In this document: in pieces, positions 1 through 10,064 of the stretch
Layout of the letters: each line of letters begins with the position of its first letter
How positions within the stretch are numbered: position 1 is the stretch's first letter
Assembly: GCA_032433765.1 (NCBI GenBank)
Contig: JAVIAB010000024.1
Location: 11,473,821-11,537,820, forward strand
Source: Megaustenia siamemsis
Lineage: Eukaryota; Mollusca; Gastropoda; Stylommatophora; Ariophantidae
Length of the DNA: 64,000 bases
Reading direction: 5' to 3'
Position numbers and translations under genes: made by a program
The notes under the pieces: model-generated
The model's database searches: none
Seen by the model: only the letters and a program-made list of their open reading frames with translations
What the model was told of the DNA's origin: nothing

Positions 1-903
1 ATGTTGGCTATTCGATATTGACATTCCGTCTTTGTCATTTATCAGCGCAGTAGGATCATGGTTTTCTTTTTTCTTTTTCGTTGCTTTTACTGCTTTGTAG
101 GATTCAAACGTGACTGTTTTGAACTCCCTGCTCATAATGTGTATGTATTATGATCATTTGTGTGTGTGTTTGTATAGCTTCTTTGATAAAAATTTTAACT
201 CTTTTTCGATCTAAGATATATTTTTCATATATATTTGGTTTTTATTCTCCCTCCAAATTTTAAACAGTTTCTTCTTTCTTTAATTGCTTCTCTGTTTGCT
301 TCGTTCCGCCACGGGGTGCTCTTTTTCCCTTCTTGTGTCTTTAGCTTCGTTCAAAATTCTGTTTTAGAGATGTTGGTTACTGTTTCATTAAATTGTTTCC
401 ACTTTTCTTCTACTGTGCTTGCTTCGTTCGGGAGTTTATTGAATTCCTCTATCTTTTTATTCTAGGGTTTTTCTTGATTAGTGATCTTTTAATTGCCTAT
501 TGTTATTGTCTGTTCATCTTGCTTCTTTTGTTTGTTTTCGTATATTCTCTTTGCTTTTTGGCAGTCTGAGTGTGATCATAACTATTTTGTGGTCCGTGTC
601 GTTTGTGATATTAGGGATAGCTCTGCTGTCGGTTACTCTTTTCTTGTTCGGTTGTCTTGTTAGTATAAAATCTATCTGGCTTCTCCATGTTGTGTCATTA
701 CACTTGTACCAGGTGTACAATTGCGTCTCTCTGTGTTTGAAGAATGTGTCGGTGATAAATAAATCAAGTCGATTACATAATCCCAGAAGTCTGCTTCCAT
801 TTTCGCTTATTGCAGCTACCTTATCGCGAGCGGGTCCCAGTATATCTCTGTGCTCACTGCTGCCTTTATATATATATATATATGCATGTACGACGGCCCG
901 CAA
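1..903 (-). mobile_element. LINE fragment: endonuclease C-terminal half and linker
   Basis: Reading leftward, 903-514 encodes the C-terminal half of an APE-type endonuclease: a conserved stretch around NRLDLFITDTFF, then IDFILTR and TDHKIVMITL, the last matching the SDH-type motif. The reading continues from about 465 to 1 as a linker (KIEEFNKLPNEASTVEEKW, then PWRNEANREAIKERR after an in-frame stop near 345). This is the usual segment between endonuclease and RT in non-LTR elements, so the RT would lie beyond the left edge. A short (TA)n run sits at 866-882. The stop and frame breaks mark it as dead. Clade is not assigned. Confidence 0.75.
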
Positions 904-1271
904 CTCTTAGCAGGTCGTTGTGCTTGGCCCTCGGGTAACAAAAGGTTAGACCACACAGTTCCAGCACAAATGAATAGTCATTGCGGTTTTTAAAATAAAG
1001 CTGTTATTATTCTATCTTTTTGCTAGCAAATATATGTAAAACGGGAAATTACATGACAACTGAAAATAATTGAGGAATAAGGATGCGGAAGGTAACATTG
1101 TGAACAATCTCGTTCACCAAAGATGATTTCAGAGTAGGATGTTAATAGCTGAAATGATAAAAAGAGAAAAAATACACAATATTATTAGCAGACATGATCT
1201 ACTTCGAGTGGAGGCGGGTTCTGTACGTATGCAATAGGTTGAGTCATCGCAGAGGTTAAAAAATACGTAAA
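904..1271. other. No gene seen; AT-rich spacer
   Basis: No coding signal or repeat was recognised. The right part (about 1185-1271) may be the decayed upstream part of the RNase H remnant that follows, but its frames are broken. Confidence 0.4.
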
Positions 1272-1682
1272 GTCACATTTGTTTACGTCCCAGGACATGC
1301 GGAAGTACGTGCAAATGATAGAGCGGACAGGTTGGCTAGCTGTGCTATTGTTGAGGACGGTCAACCATTGGATCGGGCGGACATCATTAATGCCTTCCGG
1401 AAAGTGGGAAGGGCAGAGGACTTCGATAACCATGAGTCCACGTCACTTATTCGGCTGAAAGAAATGGGAGTTAAGATGGGCACAGCCAGAAACGAGAAAC
1501 TTAGTGGGCGTGTAAGAAGACTAATCAACCAACACAGAACTGGAGTCGTCAGTCGCTGGACACTTCGGGACTTGCTGAGGAGGGGATCTGAGCACCTATG
1601 GACATGTTCGGAGTGTAATCATGATGACCCGCAAATAACTCAATCTACTTTGTCTATTGTCATAGCGTTTAGTGATGAGTAA
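1272..1682 (+). mobile_element. RNase H domain remnant of a non-LTR retrotransposon
   Basis: The open frame begins VTFVYVPGHAEV and continues RANDRADRLA, which is the last RNase H block (the PGH turn and the final catalytic Asp in NDRAD). The tail to the stop at 1682 carries STSLIRLKEMGVKMGTARN and then a C-x2-C-x-H-like ending (HLWTCSECNHDD). A second copy of the same element lies at 27.5-28.8 kb and aligns through both the RNase H block and the HLW-C-C-H tail, which supports a shared 3' terminus. The upstream RNase H blocks and the RT are missing, so this is a 5'-truncated copy. The AT-rich sequence at 1683-1950 shows no gene. Confidence 0.75.
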
Positions 1683-1950
1683 ATATCGTCTCTCGTTTTT
1701 CCCCTTACATTTTGTAAAGTATATATTTACATCCACCTCATTCCTATCTCTTTTTACTTACATATTCTGGTATTATCTTGAACTGAAATAAAGCAATATT
1801 TTTATTTACAAAACGTGTTACACAGCAACAGTTGTATACCGTTATAATGACATTTTAAAACCATGAATTAATGTACATAATATACATGTCTCTACCTACT
1901 GCATATGTGCAGAAGCCGCCTTTGCTCAAAGCAGATCATGTCAGCTAATT

Positions 1951-2620
1951 ATCATCATCATCATTAAGTACCGGGCGTAGGTGATCATGTCTCTCCACGA
2001 CTTTCGATCTCGATAATTATTTATCATTTCTGTTGTTGACCTTCTGCCAAGTCATTCTCTTAAAAGCTGTCTGGTATTTTTTCTCTTTTTATTCCATCTA
2101 TCTGTTCGTCCCTTAATTTTCCAAGTTGTTATAATATATTCCAGTTGTTCTCTTCTCATTACATGGCCAACAAATGATGAGTGTTTCTTCCTAATATTGG
2201 AAATTAGCTCTCTTTTTGCTTTGGCTTCTCTCAGAATATTTTCATTACTCTTCTTAGCTGTTCATGGTATTTTCAACATTCTTCTGTAAAACCACATTTT
2301 CTTGTCTGTAGTCCTATTGTCCATGATTCACATCCATATGTTAAGACTGGCTCTACATAACATTTAAGAACTCTTTTTCATGTTTCTATTGTCAAAAATG
2401 GATTGTATAGTATATTCCTCATTTTTTGAAAGCTGCTTTTGTCTGAGCCATTCTGCGTCTCAACTCTTGTGTACATCTTCCGCCTGAGGTTAACAAAGTT
2501 CCCAAATATTTAAATTCATTTACCTGTTTTAATATTATTCCCTGTGTCTTTATTTTGCACTGAAGTGATGTCGTGTTCTTTTTTGTTACCTAGTCTGCTA
2601 ATAACATTGTGTATTCTTTT
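1951..2620 (-). mobile_element. LINE 3' end, family C
   Basis: The minus strand gives broken frames matching the RT-distal domain of an endonuclease-RT protein: FQKMRNILYNPFLTIET, YVEPVLTYGCESWTI, then a basic tail ending in an RDR-K-RGET-like block. The 3' end sits on an ATC/GAT microsatellite at the left edge. Other copies lie at 17.7, 25.3 and 38.2-38.7 kb. Several stops and frameshifts show decay. The 5' side is truncated. Confidence 0.75.
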
Positions 2621-2639
2621 GTTATTCTTCTGTTTTAAT

Positions 2640-3700
2640 GTAAACTACTGGCCAATCAGTCATTTTATTTGATGGTGTAAATGTTTCCACTTATTGATAC
2701 CAATGAGTTAATTCATCGAACTGTACAGATCAACCACATTGATTTGTCCAAAAGTGGACAACCTTAAACCCTGTAAGGGCATATCTGAAAACTGTGAAGA
2801 CAACGAGGAGCAGAAACCGAGACCAAATATAACAATTCTATAGGTTGATCGCTGAAAGACTGAAAGGCCATGAGCGCTAAAAAGAATGTGTACATTTGTT
2901 CATTTTCAATCAATTTTTTAATAGAGCAAAGAAAAAAAAATACAAAATCGTATTTCCAAATAAAATGATACAAAAATAGGGGGAAAAAATGTCTTTTTGA
3001 AAATAATTTTTGTTTTATTTCAAACAGCATCTTAGGGGTCACCCTGAAATGAATTACGTAATTTAGATTCACAAGTAATGCAACAGTTGTGTTGGTGATG
3101 GAGAGTGGAAGACAGAACAGAGAAAGAATGAAAGAGAGAGGGGTGACACATACAAAAGTGGGAGGGGGGATTCAACAATAAGTTATAGATGAAAGCTTAC
3201 CAGTTTAACGAGAGGGTTGTCCATGTTTGGTTTTGTTTGACTAAGAACAATGCGCTGCATTGTTTTTATTTTTTGTGTCAGTTAATCTATTTCTTGCGTT
3301 TGTGTTACAATTTATGTATTTATTTGTGTACATCTCAAGGAATATACGCATGTAGTAATTTTCAAATCCGACTCAAGGGTCGGTAAAAATATCATGACGG
3401 CCCGGTTCTGGTCCGCAGTCCGTAGGTTTTCCATCTCTGAATGGAGTGTCTTATGACAGGAGTAACTAAGGCAGAATGAACAATATTATAAGGAAATTAT
3501 CAGCAACATCTTTATAAATTGTGGATAATCTACGCAATCATGTTGACAGTTTGTACACCGTTTTACTATATTGGTTAATACGACTCAGTTATGTCAGTTT
3601 AATTTTCGTTTGACATCCATGAGCACTTTAGGAGTGATTGAAAGTACAGTTTAATGAGTAACATAGAAGTTTATCATAACAATCTTTCATATGAGTAGAT
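2640..3700. other. No gene seen; AT-rich
   Basis: Low-complexity AT-rich DNA with homopolymer runs and a purine-rich patch near 3110-3170. Open frames here are short and show no family motif. Confidence 0.4.
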
Positions 3701-3706
3701 CATGTT

Positions 3707-3762
3707 TTTCTTTCTTTCCTTCTTTCTTTCTGTCTTTCTTTATTTCTTTTTTCTTTCTTTTT

Positions 3763-3806
<44 letters not shown>

Positions 3807-3810
3807 TATT

Positions 3811-3849
<39 letters not shown>

Positions 3850-4130
3850 CTCTTTTCATCTTTCTTTCTTTCTTTCATTCTTAATTTCTTTATTTCTTTC
3901 CTCATTTTTTCTTCCATATTTCTTCATTTCTTTATTTCATTCTTCATTTCTTTTTTTTCTTTCTTTCATTCTTAATTTCTTTCTATCTTTGTTTTCTTTC
4001 ATTCTTTAGTTCTTCGTTGTTTTCTTTCTTTCTTTCACTTGTTTATTTTTTCTTTCTTTCTTTCGTTCTTTTTTTTTCATTCTGTATGTCGTTTGTTGTT
4101 TTCTTTCTTTCCTTCTTTCTTTATTGCTTT
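3707..4130. repeat. (CTTT)n microsatellite tract
   Basis: Long TTTC/TTTA runs with interruptions. The tract abuts the 3' end of the minus-strand LINE at 4145, so read on the element's strand it is a GAAA-type run following the element terminus. Its open frames of only S/F/L or K/E are artefacts. Confidence 0.9.
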
Positions 4131-4144
4131 CTCCCCTTCCTTCT

Positions 4145-4497
4145 TTATTTGTTTCCTTTCTGATTTGCCTTCCAGCGTCGAGGGAAGATATGGTTCGCAT
4201 TTTTTTCCCCTTTATTAGACTCTTCTGCTGTTACACCTCCGAGTGTTTCTATTAATCTTTTTATTCACCTTTATCTTGACAGGTCTCTTGTTCTGGCATT
4301 ATTGTAACGTATCTTTTGTTGGTAACTCTTTGTGTTAGATTTAGTTCTTTATGTCTTATCATACGCCGAACCAATTAATCTCCTCCCGCTGTGTGTATTC
4401 AATAGTCATTTTGTAACTTTTTATTTCTGAAAATTATTTCTCGGACTGTCTTCTTGTCAAGTGTCTGACACACTTAATTTCTGTGGTGGTTATTCTT
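4145..4497 (-). mobile_element. LINE 3' end, family D
   Basis: The sequence matches the copies at 7.5-8.1 and 48.8-49.1 kb (shared TTTCTG...CCAGCGTCGAGG terminus, CCTCCGAGTGTTTCTA block and a TGTGTTAGATTTAG block). On the minus strand it reads as the C-terminal tail of a LINE RT protein. The element end lies at the left, where the GAAA/CTTT tract begins. Stops and indels throughout. Confidence 0.7.
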
Positions 4498-4504
4498 CTA
4501 ATAA

Positions 4505-5030
4505 TAAATAAAAAGGCAGCTCCTAAAAAACATCAAAAAGAAACAATGAACATATTTGGGCACATCTTGAGAAGAGGAAAGTTGGAATACTTGGTTATAA
4601 GTGGCAAGATAAAGGGAAAGAGAGATCGCGGACGACAAAGAGAGAAAATACTGGATAGCTTGGTGTCATGGAGGGAGCCGCGATAGCTCAGTGGTTAGTG
4701 AACTGGACTACCACGGACAATGAGTAGGGTTCGATCCCAACCGACGGCCTTAAATTGGTACCGGATTTTTTTCTGGGAAAGTAAAGCAGCACGTGCGTAA
4801 TACTGACCACATTACCCCAAAATTCATGTGCTGAAGGTCAGTAAAATATAGGGTCACTAACACCATATTTCCCTATACGCCACTTGGCGTGATGCGGGTA
4901 CTTTACTTTTTACTTTGACTTGGTGTCATGGCATTGAAAACAGTCAACAACAGAACTGATACGATGCACTGTAGTACAAAGATTGTGGAAGGACATGATC
5001 GCCTACGTCATCCGGCATGGCACATGATGA
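4505..5030 (+). mobile_element. LINE 3' end, family B, split by a SINE
   Basis: The host reads HQKETMNIFGHILRRGKLEY, then GKIKGKRDRGRQREKILDSL before the SINE. It resumes after the SINE as a SWH-type block and a tail ending at CCGGCATGGCACATGATGATG. This is the C-terminal tail of a LINE RT protein. Other copies lie at 17.2, 19.2, 23.8, 30.9, 32.1 and 63.7 kb. The SINE at 4672-4918 interrupts it and carries a clear target-site duplication. Confidence 0.85.
4672..4918 (+). mobile_element. tRNA-derived SINE (family 1), TSD-flanked
   Basis: The head has a Pol III A box (TAGCTCAGTGG) and B box (GGTTCGATCCC). The body runs from TTAAATTGGTACCGG through a conserved CCCTATACGCCACTTGGCGTG block to a short ACTTTACTTT tail. 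A 13-bp direct repeat CTTGGTGTCATGG flanks it (4659-4671 and 4919-4931) inside a family B LINE. Removing the insert and one repeat rejoins the host sequence. It is non-autonomous and presumably moved by a LINE. Confidence 0.93.
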
Positions 5031-5032
5031 TG

Positions 5033-5112
5033 ATTTTTCTAATAGTTCTTGAGACCAAGGTCCATGTCTGGCACTGCTAGCGCAAGGTTGGGATAGAGAT
5101 AGTCTTATAAAT
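5033..5112 (-). mobile_element. Short family D LINE fragment
   Basis: Resembles 7910-7960 (the GGTCCA...CTGGCA and CAA-GTTGGGAT blocks). About 80 bp only. The stretch from here to the 22-bp array is unassigned. Confidence 0.45.
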
Positions 5113-5269
5113 TGCTGGCTTCGCTTCTAACGTTAGGAGAACATTGATCTTCAAAATTAATTAAGCCTTTAGATCTGGATAGCATTTGCAGCTCAAATGA
5201 ATTTAATGTGACGGAATTATATGCAGTTTAGTAACACGAAGAGGAGAACACAAGTGGCGATAGAAAGCA

Positions 5270-6025
5270 AACTTCTCTGATCTACAAACAACTCGAGAAC
5301 TGTACAGAACACAACTAGAGAACTATCTAGAACAAAACTATAGAACTATCCCACAAATAATTTGAGAACTGACAACAACAAAAAACAGCCAGAGAACTAT
5401 CCACAAACAATTAGAGAACTGTCAAAAAACAACAGCCAGAGAACTATCCACAAACAACTAGAGAAGTACCCACAAACAAATATAGAACTATCCACAAATA
5501 ACTAGAGAACTATCCACAAACAATTAGAGAACTATTCACAAATAAGTAGAGAACTATCTAAAAATAAATAGAGAGCTGTCCACAAAACAACTAGAGAACT
5601 ATACACAAACAAGTAGAGAACTATCCATAAACAAATAGATAACTATACACAAACAAGTAGAGAACTATACACAAACAATTAGAAAAAATATCCACAAACC
5701 AGTAGATAACTTAAGACTAACAAATAGAGAACTATCCACAAACCAGTAGATAACTATCCACTAACAAATAGAGAATTATCCACAAATAACTAGAGAACTA
5801 TCAACAAACAAATAGAGAACTATCCACAAACCAGGAGATAACTATCCACTAACAAATATAGAATTATCCACAAATAACTAGAGAACTATCCACAAACAAA
5901 TAGAGAACTATCCACAAATAACTAGAGAACTATCAACAAACAACTAGAGAACAATCCACAAACACGTAGAGAACTATCCATAAACAACTAGAGAACTATA
6001 CTCAAACGACTAGAGAACTAATTAT
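5270..6025. repeat. 22-bp minisatellite
   Basis: Tandem unit close to AACTAGAGAACTATCCACAA plus AC, with many variants (AATAGAG, AAGTAGAG, AACCAGTAGAT). Roughly 33 units. Both edges are degenerate. No gene. Confidence 0.9.
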
Positions 6026-6514
6026 TCTTCGCTAGCTTGGGTTAGACGTATAGAGAAGTAGCACATATGAAAGGCATAGTGATGGTATTAACAATATGAA
6101 GTTAGAGGGAGAGAATCAAATCTGCGCATGTCATGATCGATGTGCATAACGTAGAATGGAAGATTCAAGACAAGAGACTGAAAGATGCAGTCAATAAAAT
6201 CAGAGATATGTGTCCAAAGAGAAGAAAGACGGAAAAATTAAATCTCCGTTTTATTTGTGCAGATATTGGGTATCAGACGGAAAGAAGACTTATCCAAGCA
6301 ACTGTCAGGGACGATCAAACAAGCAAGTTAGATCGGTGTTGATGATATTTTTTTTAAAACTAAATCAGATTTGGTTGATCACAGCCAACTAAAGAGTTAC
6401 TAAGGCCAGTGCGCTGAAAATACAACTGGAAACCCCACCTACTAGTGTAACGTGTTCAAATACAGTAAATTTGGACGGCTGACTCTACCCACAAACACCC
6501 TTGCTCGCAATGGT
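6026..6514. other. No recognisable gene
   Basis: A 69-codon open frame (6133-6342, plus) is rich in K, R and D but has no family motif, signal peptide or splice context. I do not call it a gene. Confidence 0.35.
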
Positions 6515-6765
6515 GAACTCGTCACGGTAGCTAGCATTGGTTGGGATGATGACTGCATGGTCGAGTGCCCGTTTTGCCTCTAGATTTATTTATTTTGTGA
6601 TTTATTTTAGCATAAAAGGTTTATCCCTTACCGACCTGCTTTGTATGTCGTAAGTTAAGGGTTTAACTTCAAAACATACGTTGGGGCTGGCCCGAGATGT
6701 TTCCCCACGTGCTAGATCGTTTGTGTCATATGCGATCTTTAACAGTCTAACTGTACATTTTTTTA
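6515..6765 (-). mobile_element. Family D LINE fragment (upstream part)
   Basis: Aligns by eye to 7920-8150: the shared GTGCCCGTTTTGCCTCT block, the TTTATCCCTTACCGA block, a CGTAAGTTAAGG block and CCCCACGTGCTAGATCG. This copy lacks the downstream tail that the 7.5-8.1 kb copy keeps. Confidence 0.7.
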
Positions 6766-7519
6766 TGGTTACACTTTACAAGTATTCCCTCGCAGCCCGC
6801 AGGCCTAAATAACTCTATAGTTGGCCGTGGGTAGACCAAACCACGTCATAGTTAGGGACAGATGAGTCCATGGGACATAGTTCACAGAATGTGTTATCAG
6901 ACAGTTATCTCACGCACACTCAGATATAGAGGTCCTACCATCAAGCTAACACCGACCAGCTCGTGTTTCAAACATACATAACAATGACGTCATAGTGCGC
7001 AAATCATATATCACCCGATAATCAAGAACGGTAAGGTTAGACTGTCTGATACTGTAATCACGGATCCACTAGAAGGATCAGGTAACGCCACCATACATTA
7101 CCTATGATCAGCACACTGAATCAATGTGCTGAATTAAAGCTAAGACAGTCGTGTCCGACCTGATACGGACCGTTGATTCGATGAGAACTAGTTTTGTTAT
7201 TACTACATGCCGAATATAGCGTGAGCCTTCAGATTCAATGTAGCAGGAGGTCTACGCCTGGGAGCCATGACCCAGGCGTGCCTACGTCCCTACAATGAAT
7301 GTCAAGGAGCTAAAGGGCCGAAAAACTTGCTCAAAAGGGTCTGATTCTGATGATCAGATTACCTCCTGCTGCATAGCTCTGCATAAAGAGTTTAATATAA
7401 CTCCAAACATACGTTTCTTTAAATTAATTTTTTTATTAGCTTTTATTTTAAAATCGAAACGTACACATTTCAGGAAATAATTCATAGAAATTCATAAATG
7501 ATTTGGTTACTTATTCATC
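6766..7519. other. Unassigned unique-looking DNA
   Basis: Less AT-biased than the surroundings. It contains a local inverted repeat near 7255-7285 (CGCCTGGG...CCCAGGCG around GAGCCATGA). No open frame with family features. Origin unknown. Confidence 0.35.
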
Positions 7520-8155
7520 CTTGCACTTCTTCTTATTCTCCTTCTTTCCTTCCTCAATTGCCTTTCAACGTCGTGGGAAGATATAATTTGCTGTCCTTTG
7601 CTCTTCTGTTCACCTTTCTGCTGTTATGTTTCTTATTGTTTCTAATATTTCGTCATTCCATCCTTTTCGTGGTACACGCCCTAGGTTCTGGTGTTCTCGC
7701 AGTGTTTATTGAAGTCGTGTTTTGATCTTTCTGCATTTTCAAGGTATCAAACCATTGTTTCGGTTGTTTCTTTATATATTCTATAGCAGGAATTATTCCT
7801 ACCTTTTTTTTCAGTTCACCATTTCTGATCGTATCTCTCAGGCTGTTTCTTGTCATTCGTCTAACACATTTAATCTCAGTTGAGGTTATTTTTTTAATTG
7901 TTTTTGCATCTAGGGTCCAGGTTTGGCATTGATAGCACAATGTTGGGATGAAGATTACATTGTAAAGTGCCCGTTTTGCCTCTTGAATTATTTCTTCTGT
8001 GATTTCTTTGAGCATAAAACATTTATCCCTTACCGATCTACTGAGTCTGTCGTAAGTTAAGGACTTAACTTCAAAACACTAGGGCTGGTCGGAGATATCC
8101 CCCCACGTGCTAGATCGCTAGGTGTACCATGCGATCTTTCACAGTCTAAATATAT
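7520..8155 (-). mobile_element. LINE 3' portion, family D
   Basis: The minus strand encodes an RT-distal domain over 120 codons: RALYNVIFIPTLCYQCQTWT, IKCVRRMTRNSLRDTIRNGE and KKVGIIPAIEYIKKQPKQWF, followed by a broken tail to the CAACGTCGTGGGAAG terminus near 7570. In LINE proteins this domain follows the YADD motif. The 5' side is truncated near 8155. Related fragments lie at 4.1, 6.5, 14.5, 46.2 and 48.8 kb. Confidence 0.8.
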
Positions 8156-8244
8156 TTTAAGCTGGTTACATTTTAAAAATAACTTATCTTATCTTTCCCT
8201 CCTCATTGAGTAGAACACTTTAAACATTTTTTTAACAAAAAGCC

Positions 8245-8271
<27 letters not shown>
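8245..8271. repeat. (TA)n microsatellite
   Basis: An uninterrupted TA run that forms the left flank and insertion target of the next SINE. Confidence 0.95.
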
Positions 8272-8274
<3 letters not shown>

Positions 8275-8275
<1 letters not shown>

Positions 8276-8528
8276 GGAGCTGCGATAGCTCAGTGGTTAG
8301 TGAACTGGACTACAAAGGACAAGGGGTAGAGTTCGGTCCCAACCGACGGCTTCCGGGTTCACCCAGCCTTAAATGGGTATCTGATTTGTTTCTGGGAAAG
8401 TAAAGCAGCACGGACGTAATACTGACCACATTACCCCAAAAATCATGTGCTGAAGGTCTGTAAAATATAGGGCACCAACACCATATTTCCCTATACGCCA
8501 CTTAGCGTGACGGGGGTACTTTACTTAC
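8275..8528 (+). mobile_element. tRNA-derived SINE (family 1)
   Basis: Complete head with the TAGCTCAGTGG A box and a slightly mutated B box (AGTTCGGTCCC), then the full body to ACTTTACTTAC. A 12-bp repeat TATATATATGTT flanks it (8263-8274 and 8529-8540). Because the target is a TA run, that repeat is weaker evidence than at 4.7 or 55.1 kb. Confidence 0.9.
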
Positions 8529-8573
8529 TATATATATGTTAGTAACACTTTTTTCGGTCACTTTTATCACACT

Positions 8574-8704
8574 AAAAATCATGTGCTGAGGTCTGTAAAA
8601 TATAGGACACCAACACTATTTCCCTATACGCCACTTGCGTGACGGGGGTACTTTACTTACTATATATATGTTAGAAACACTTTTTTCGGTCACTTTTATC
8701 ACAC
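8574..8704 (+). repeat. Tandem duplication of SINE 3' half plus flank
   Basis: Repeats 8438-8572 at an offset of about 136 bp. Both copies run from the AAAAATCATGTGCTGA block through the SINE end, across the (TA)n and on to ACTTTTTTCGGTCACTTTTA. The second copy has small deletions. The duplication crosses the SINE-flank boundary, so it occurred after insertion. Confidence 0.9.
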
Positions 8705-9430
8705 TCCGAAGTAAAACAAACCGCCATCTTGGACAACCGGAAATCCTCGCACTTATACGTCACTTACTTTAAGATCTTCTTTTATGAATCTTGAAAACTG
8801 AAAAAAAAAGACATGGAGTTTTAGTTTTGAGTTATTACTACTTAGAATTTATTACTTTGAATAATGTCGTTTGGAATCGTCGTCCACGCAGCCGACGTAG
8901 CTCGCACTGGAGTTTGACCTTACTAACGCTATAACCGACGATGTAAAATGGGTGCAGGTCGCCCTGTTTCTGAGAGACTAAAACAGTCGCCTAAACCGGT
9001 TCGGTAGCTCTGTTTGCTTTAAATGTGTGTCCTCGAGGAAACTGGTGGGGGGGGGGGAGTAACTCTGCGCTCTCTTTTCGATGCAAGTCGTTTGGAATCG
9101 TCGTTTGTGCCACCAATTAGGGCCTGCACTGTAGTCGACCTTATGAACAAAATTTACCAACGCGATTTGCGGGAGCTGTGCCTTAAGTGGAGCGGATATG
9201 GGGATTTCTGACTGTAGTGAGACTCATTCAATGATCAGATAAGAATAATTACAAATGTTAAACACAATTTTGCTATCTTCTACTAAACTTAATTGGATAT
9301 CTACACAGTCAAAGTCACATACAGTTTGTGTTATTCTTTTACTGCCCCTATGTTTTCAAACTGCCATAGGACAATGGTTATAGCATTTCTCGTTAGTAAT
9401 CAGTTGTAAATAAACTGATTTGCCCTTCTA
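8705..9430. other. Unassigned DNA with an 18-bp direct repeat
   Basis: GTCGTTTGGAATCGTCGT occurs at 8866 and 9087, and weaker similarity continues after each (GCACTG..GT.GACCTTA). A G-homopolymer of about 13 lies near 9047. A 62-codon open frame (9023-9211) spans the second copy. No family is recognised. Confidence 0.4.
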
Positions 9431-9439
9431 GAAAGAATG

Positions 9440-9690
9440 CCGAGTGATTCCTTACCATACAAAGCGTCTACTAAAAGTGGAGAAGGGAGAAGAGCAAGAG
9501 ACAGAACTAGAGTAAGATGGGCAGACAAAATCAAAGAAACGTTGCAAAAAAATCAATTGACAATAAGAATGTAGCCAACAGGGCGAAAACCAGAACTTTG
9601 TATCTCCCTCGACACTCGAACAGGCACAAGAGGAAGGGAAGAAAGAAAGAAAGCAAGAAGGAAAGAAAGAAAGAAAGAAAGTAAGAATGA
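9440..9690 (+). mobile_element. LINE 3' terminus with GAAA tail
   Basis: A decayed tail of a LINE RT protein: RARDRTRVRWADKIKETLQK, then a TCTCCCTCGACACTCGAACA terminus resembling the family D end, followed directly by a (GAAA)n run at 9640-9690. It mirrors the 4.1 kb arrangement on the opposite strand. Confidence 0.65.
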
Positions 9691-10060
9691 TAACCAGTTG
9701 TCAAAATGGTATCAAGGTATCAAAGTTTACACATTTATTCTGTTCCGTTTTTTTTTTTTTTTTTTTTTGTGAATTTGTAGGATAAACAGGGAACTGACTC
9801 AAAGAATCTCATCGGTAGTAGAAGTTCTTCATAAGTCATGAATTGTTCAGCCACTCGATGGTTCTGCTGTATAGTTGTGAGCTGTGAAAGTGTTGACATA
9901 TCTTAGCAAATATCAAGTAACATATGCTGAAATGAAGGATTGTACAGACACACAGAGCATGTCGTCTCGATGCCAAATTTAGAAAGGGAAGAGTAATCAA
10001 AAGATCATGTAGAGAGAAATGGTCGATGGGGAACGGTCATAAATTATATATGGATGGGAG
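9691..10060. other. No gene seen
   Basis: AT-rich, with a T homopolymer near 9750. No coding signal. Confidence 0.4.
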
Positions 10061-10064
10061 GGTA

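Noticed and set aside
4682..4740. Functional tRNA gene
   Set aside because: A and B boxes are present, but the cloverleaf does not close and the sequence continues into a SINE body with TSDs; same for the other SINE heads.
6860..6890. Hammerhead-ribozyme-like GATGAGTCCATGGGAC
   Set aside because: The CTGATGA core is incomplete and the required GAAA is missing; no supporting stem I/III pairing seen.
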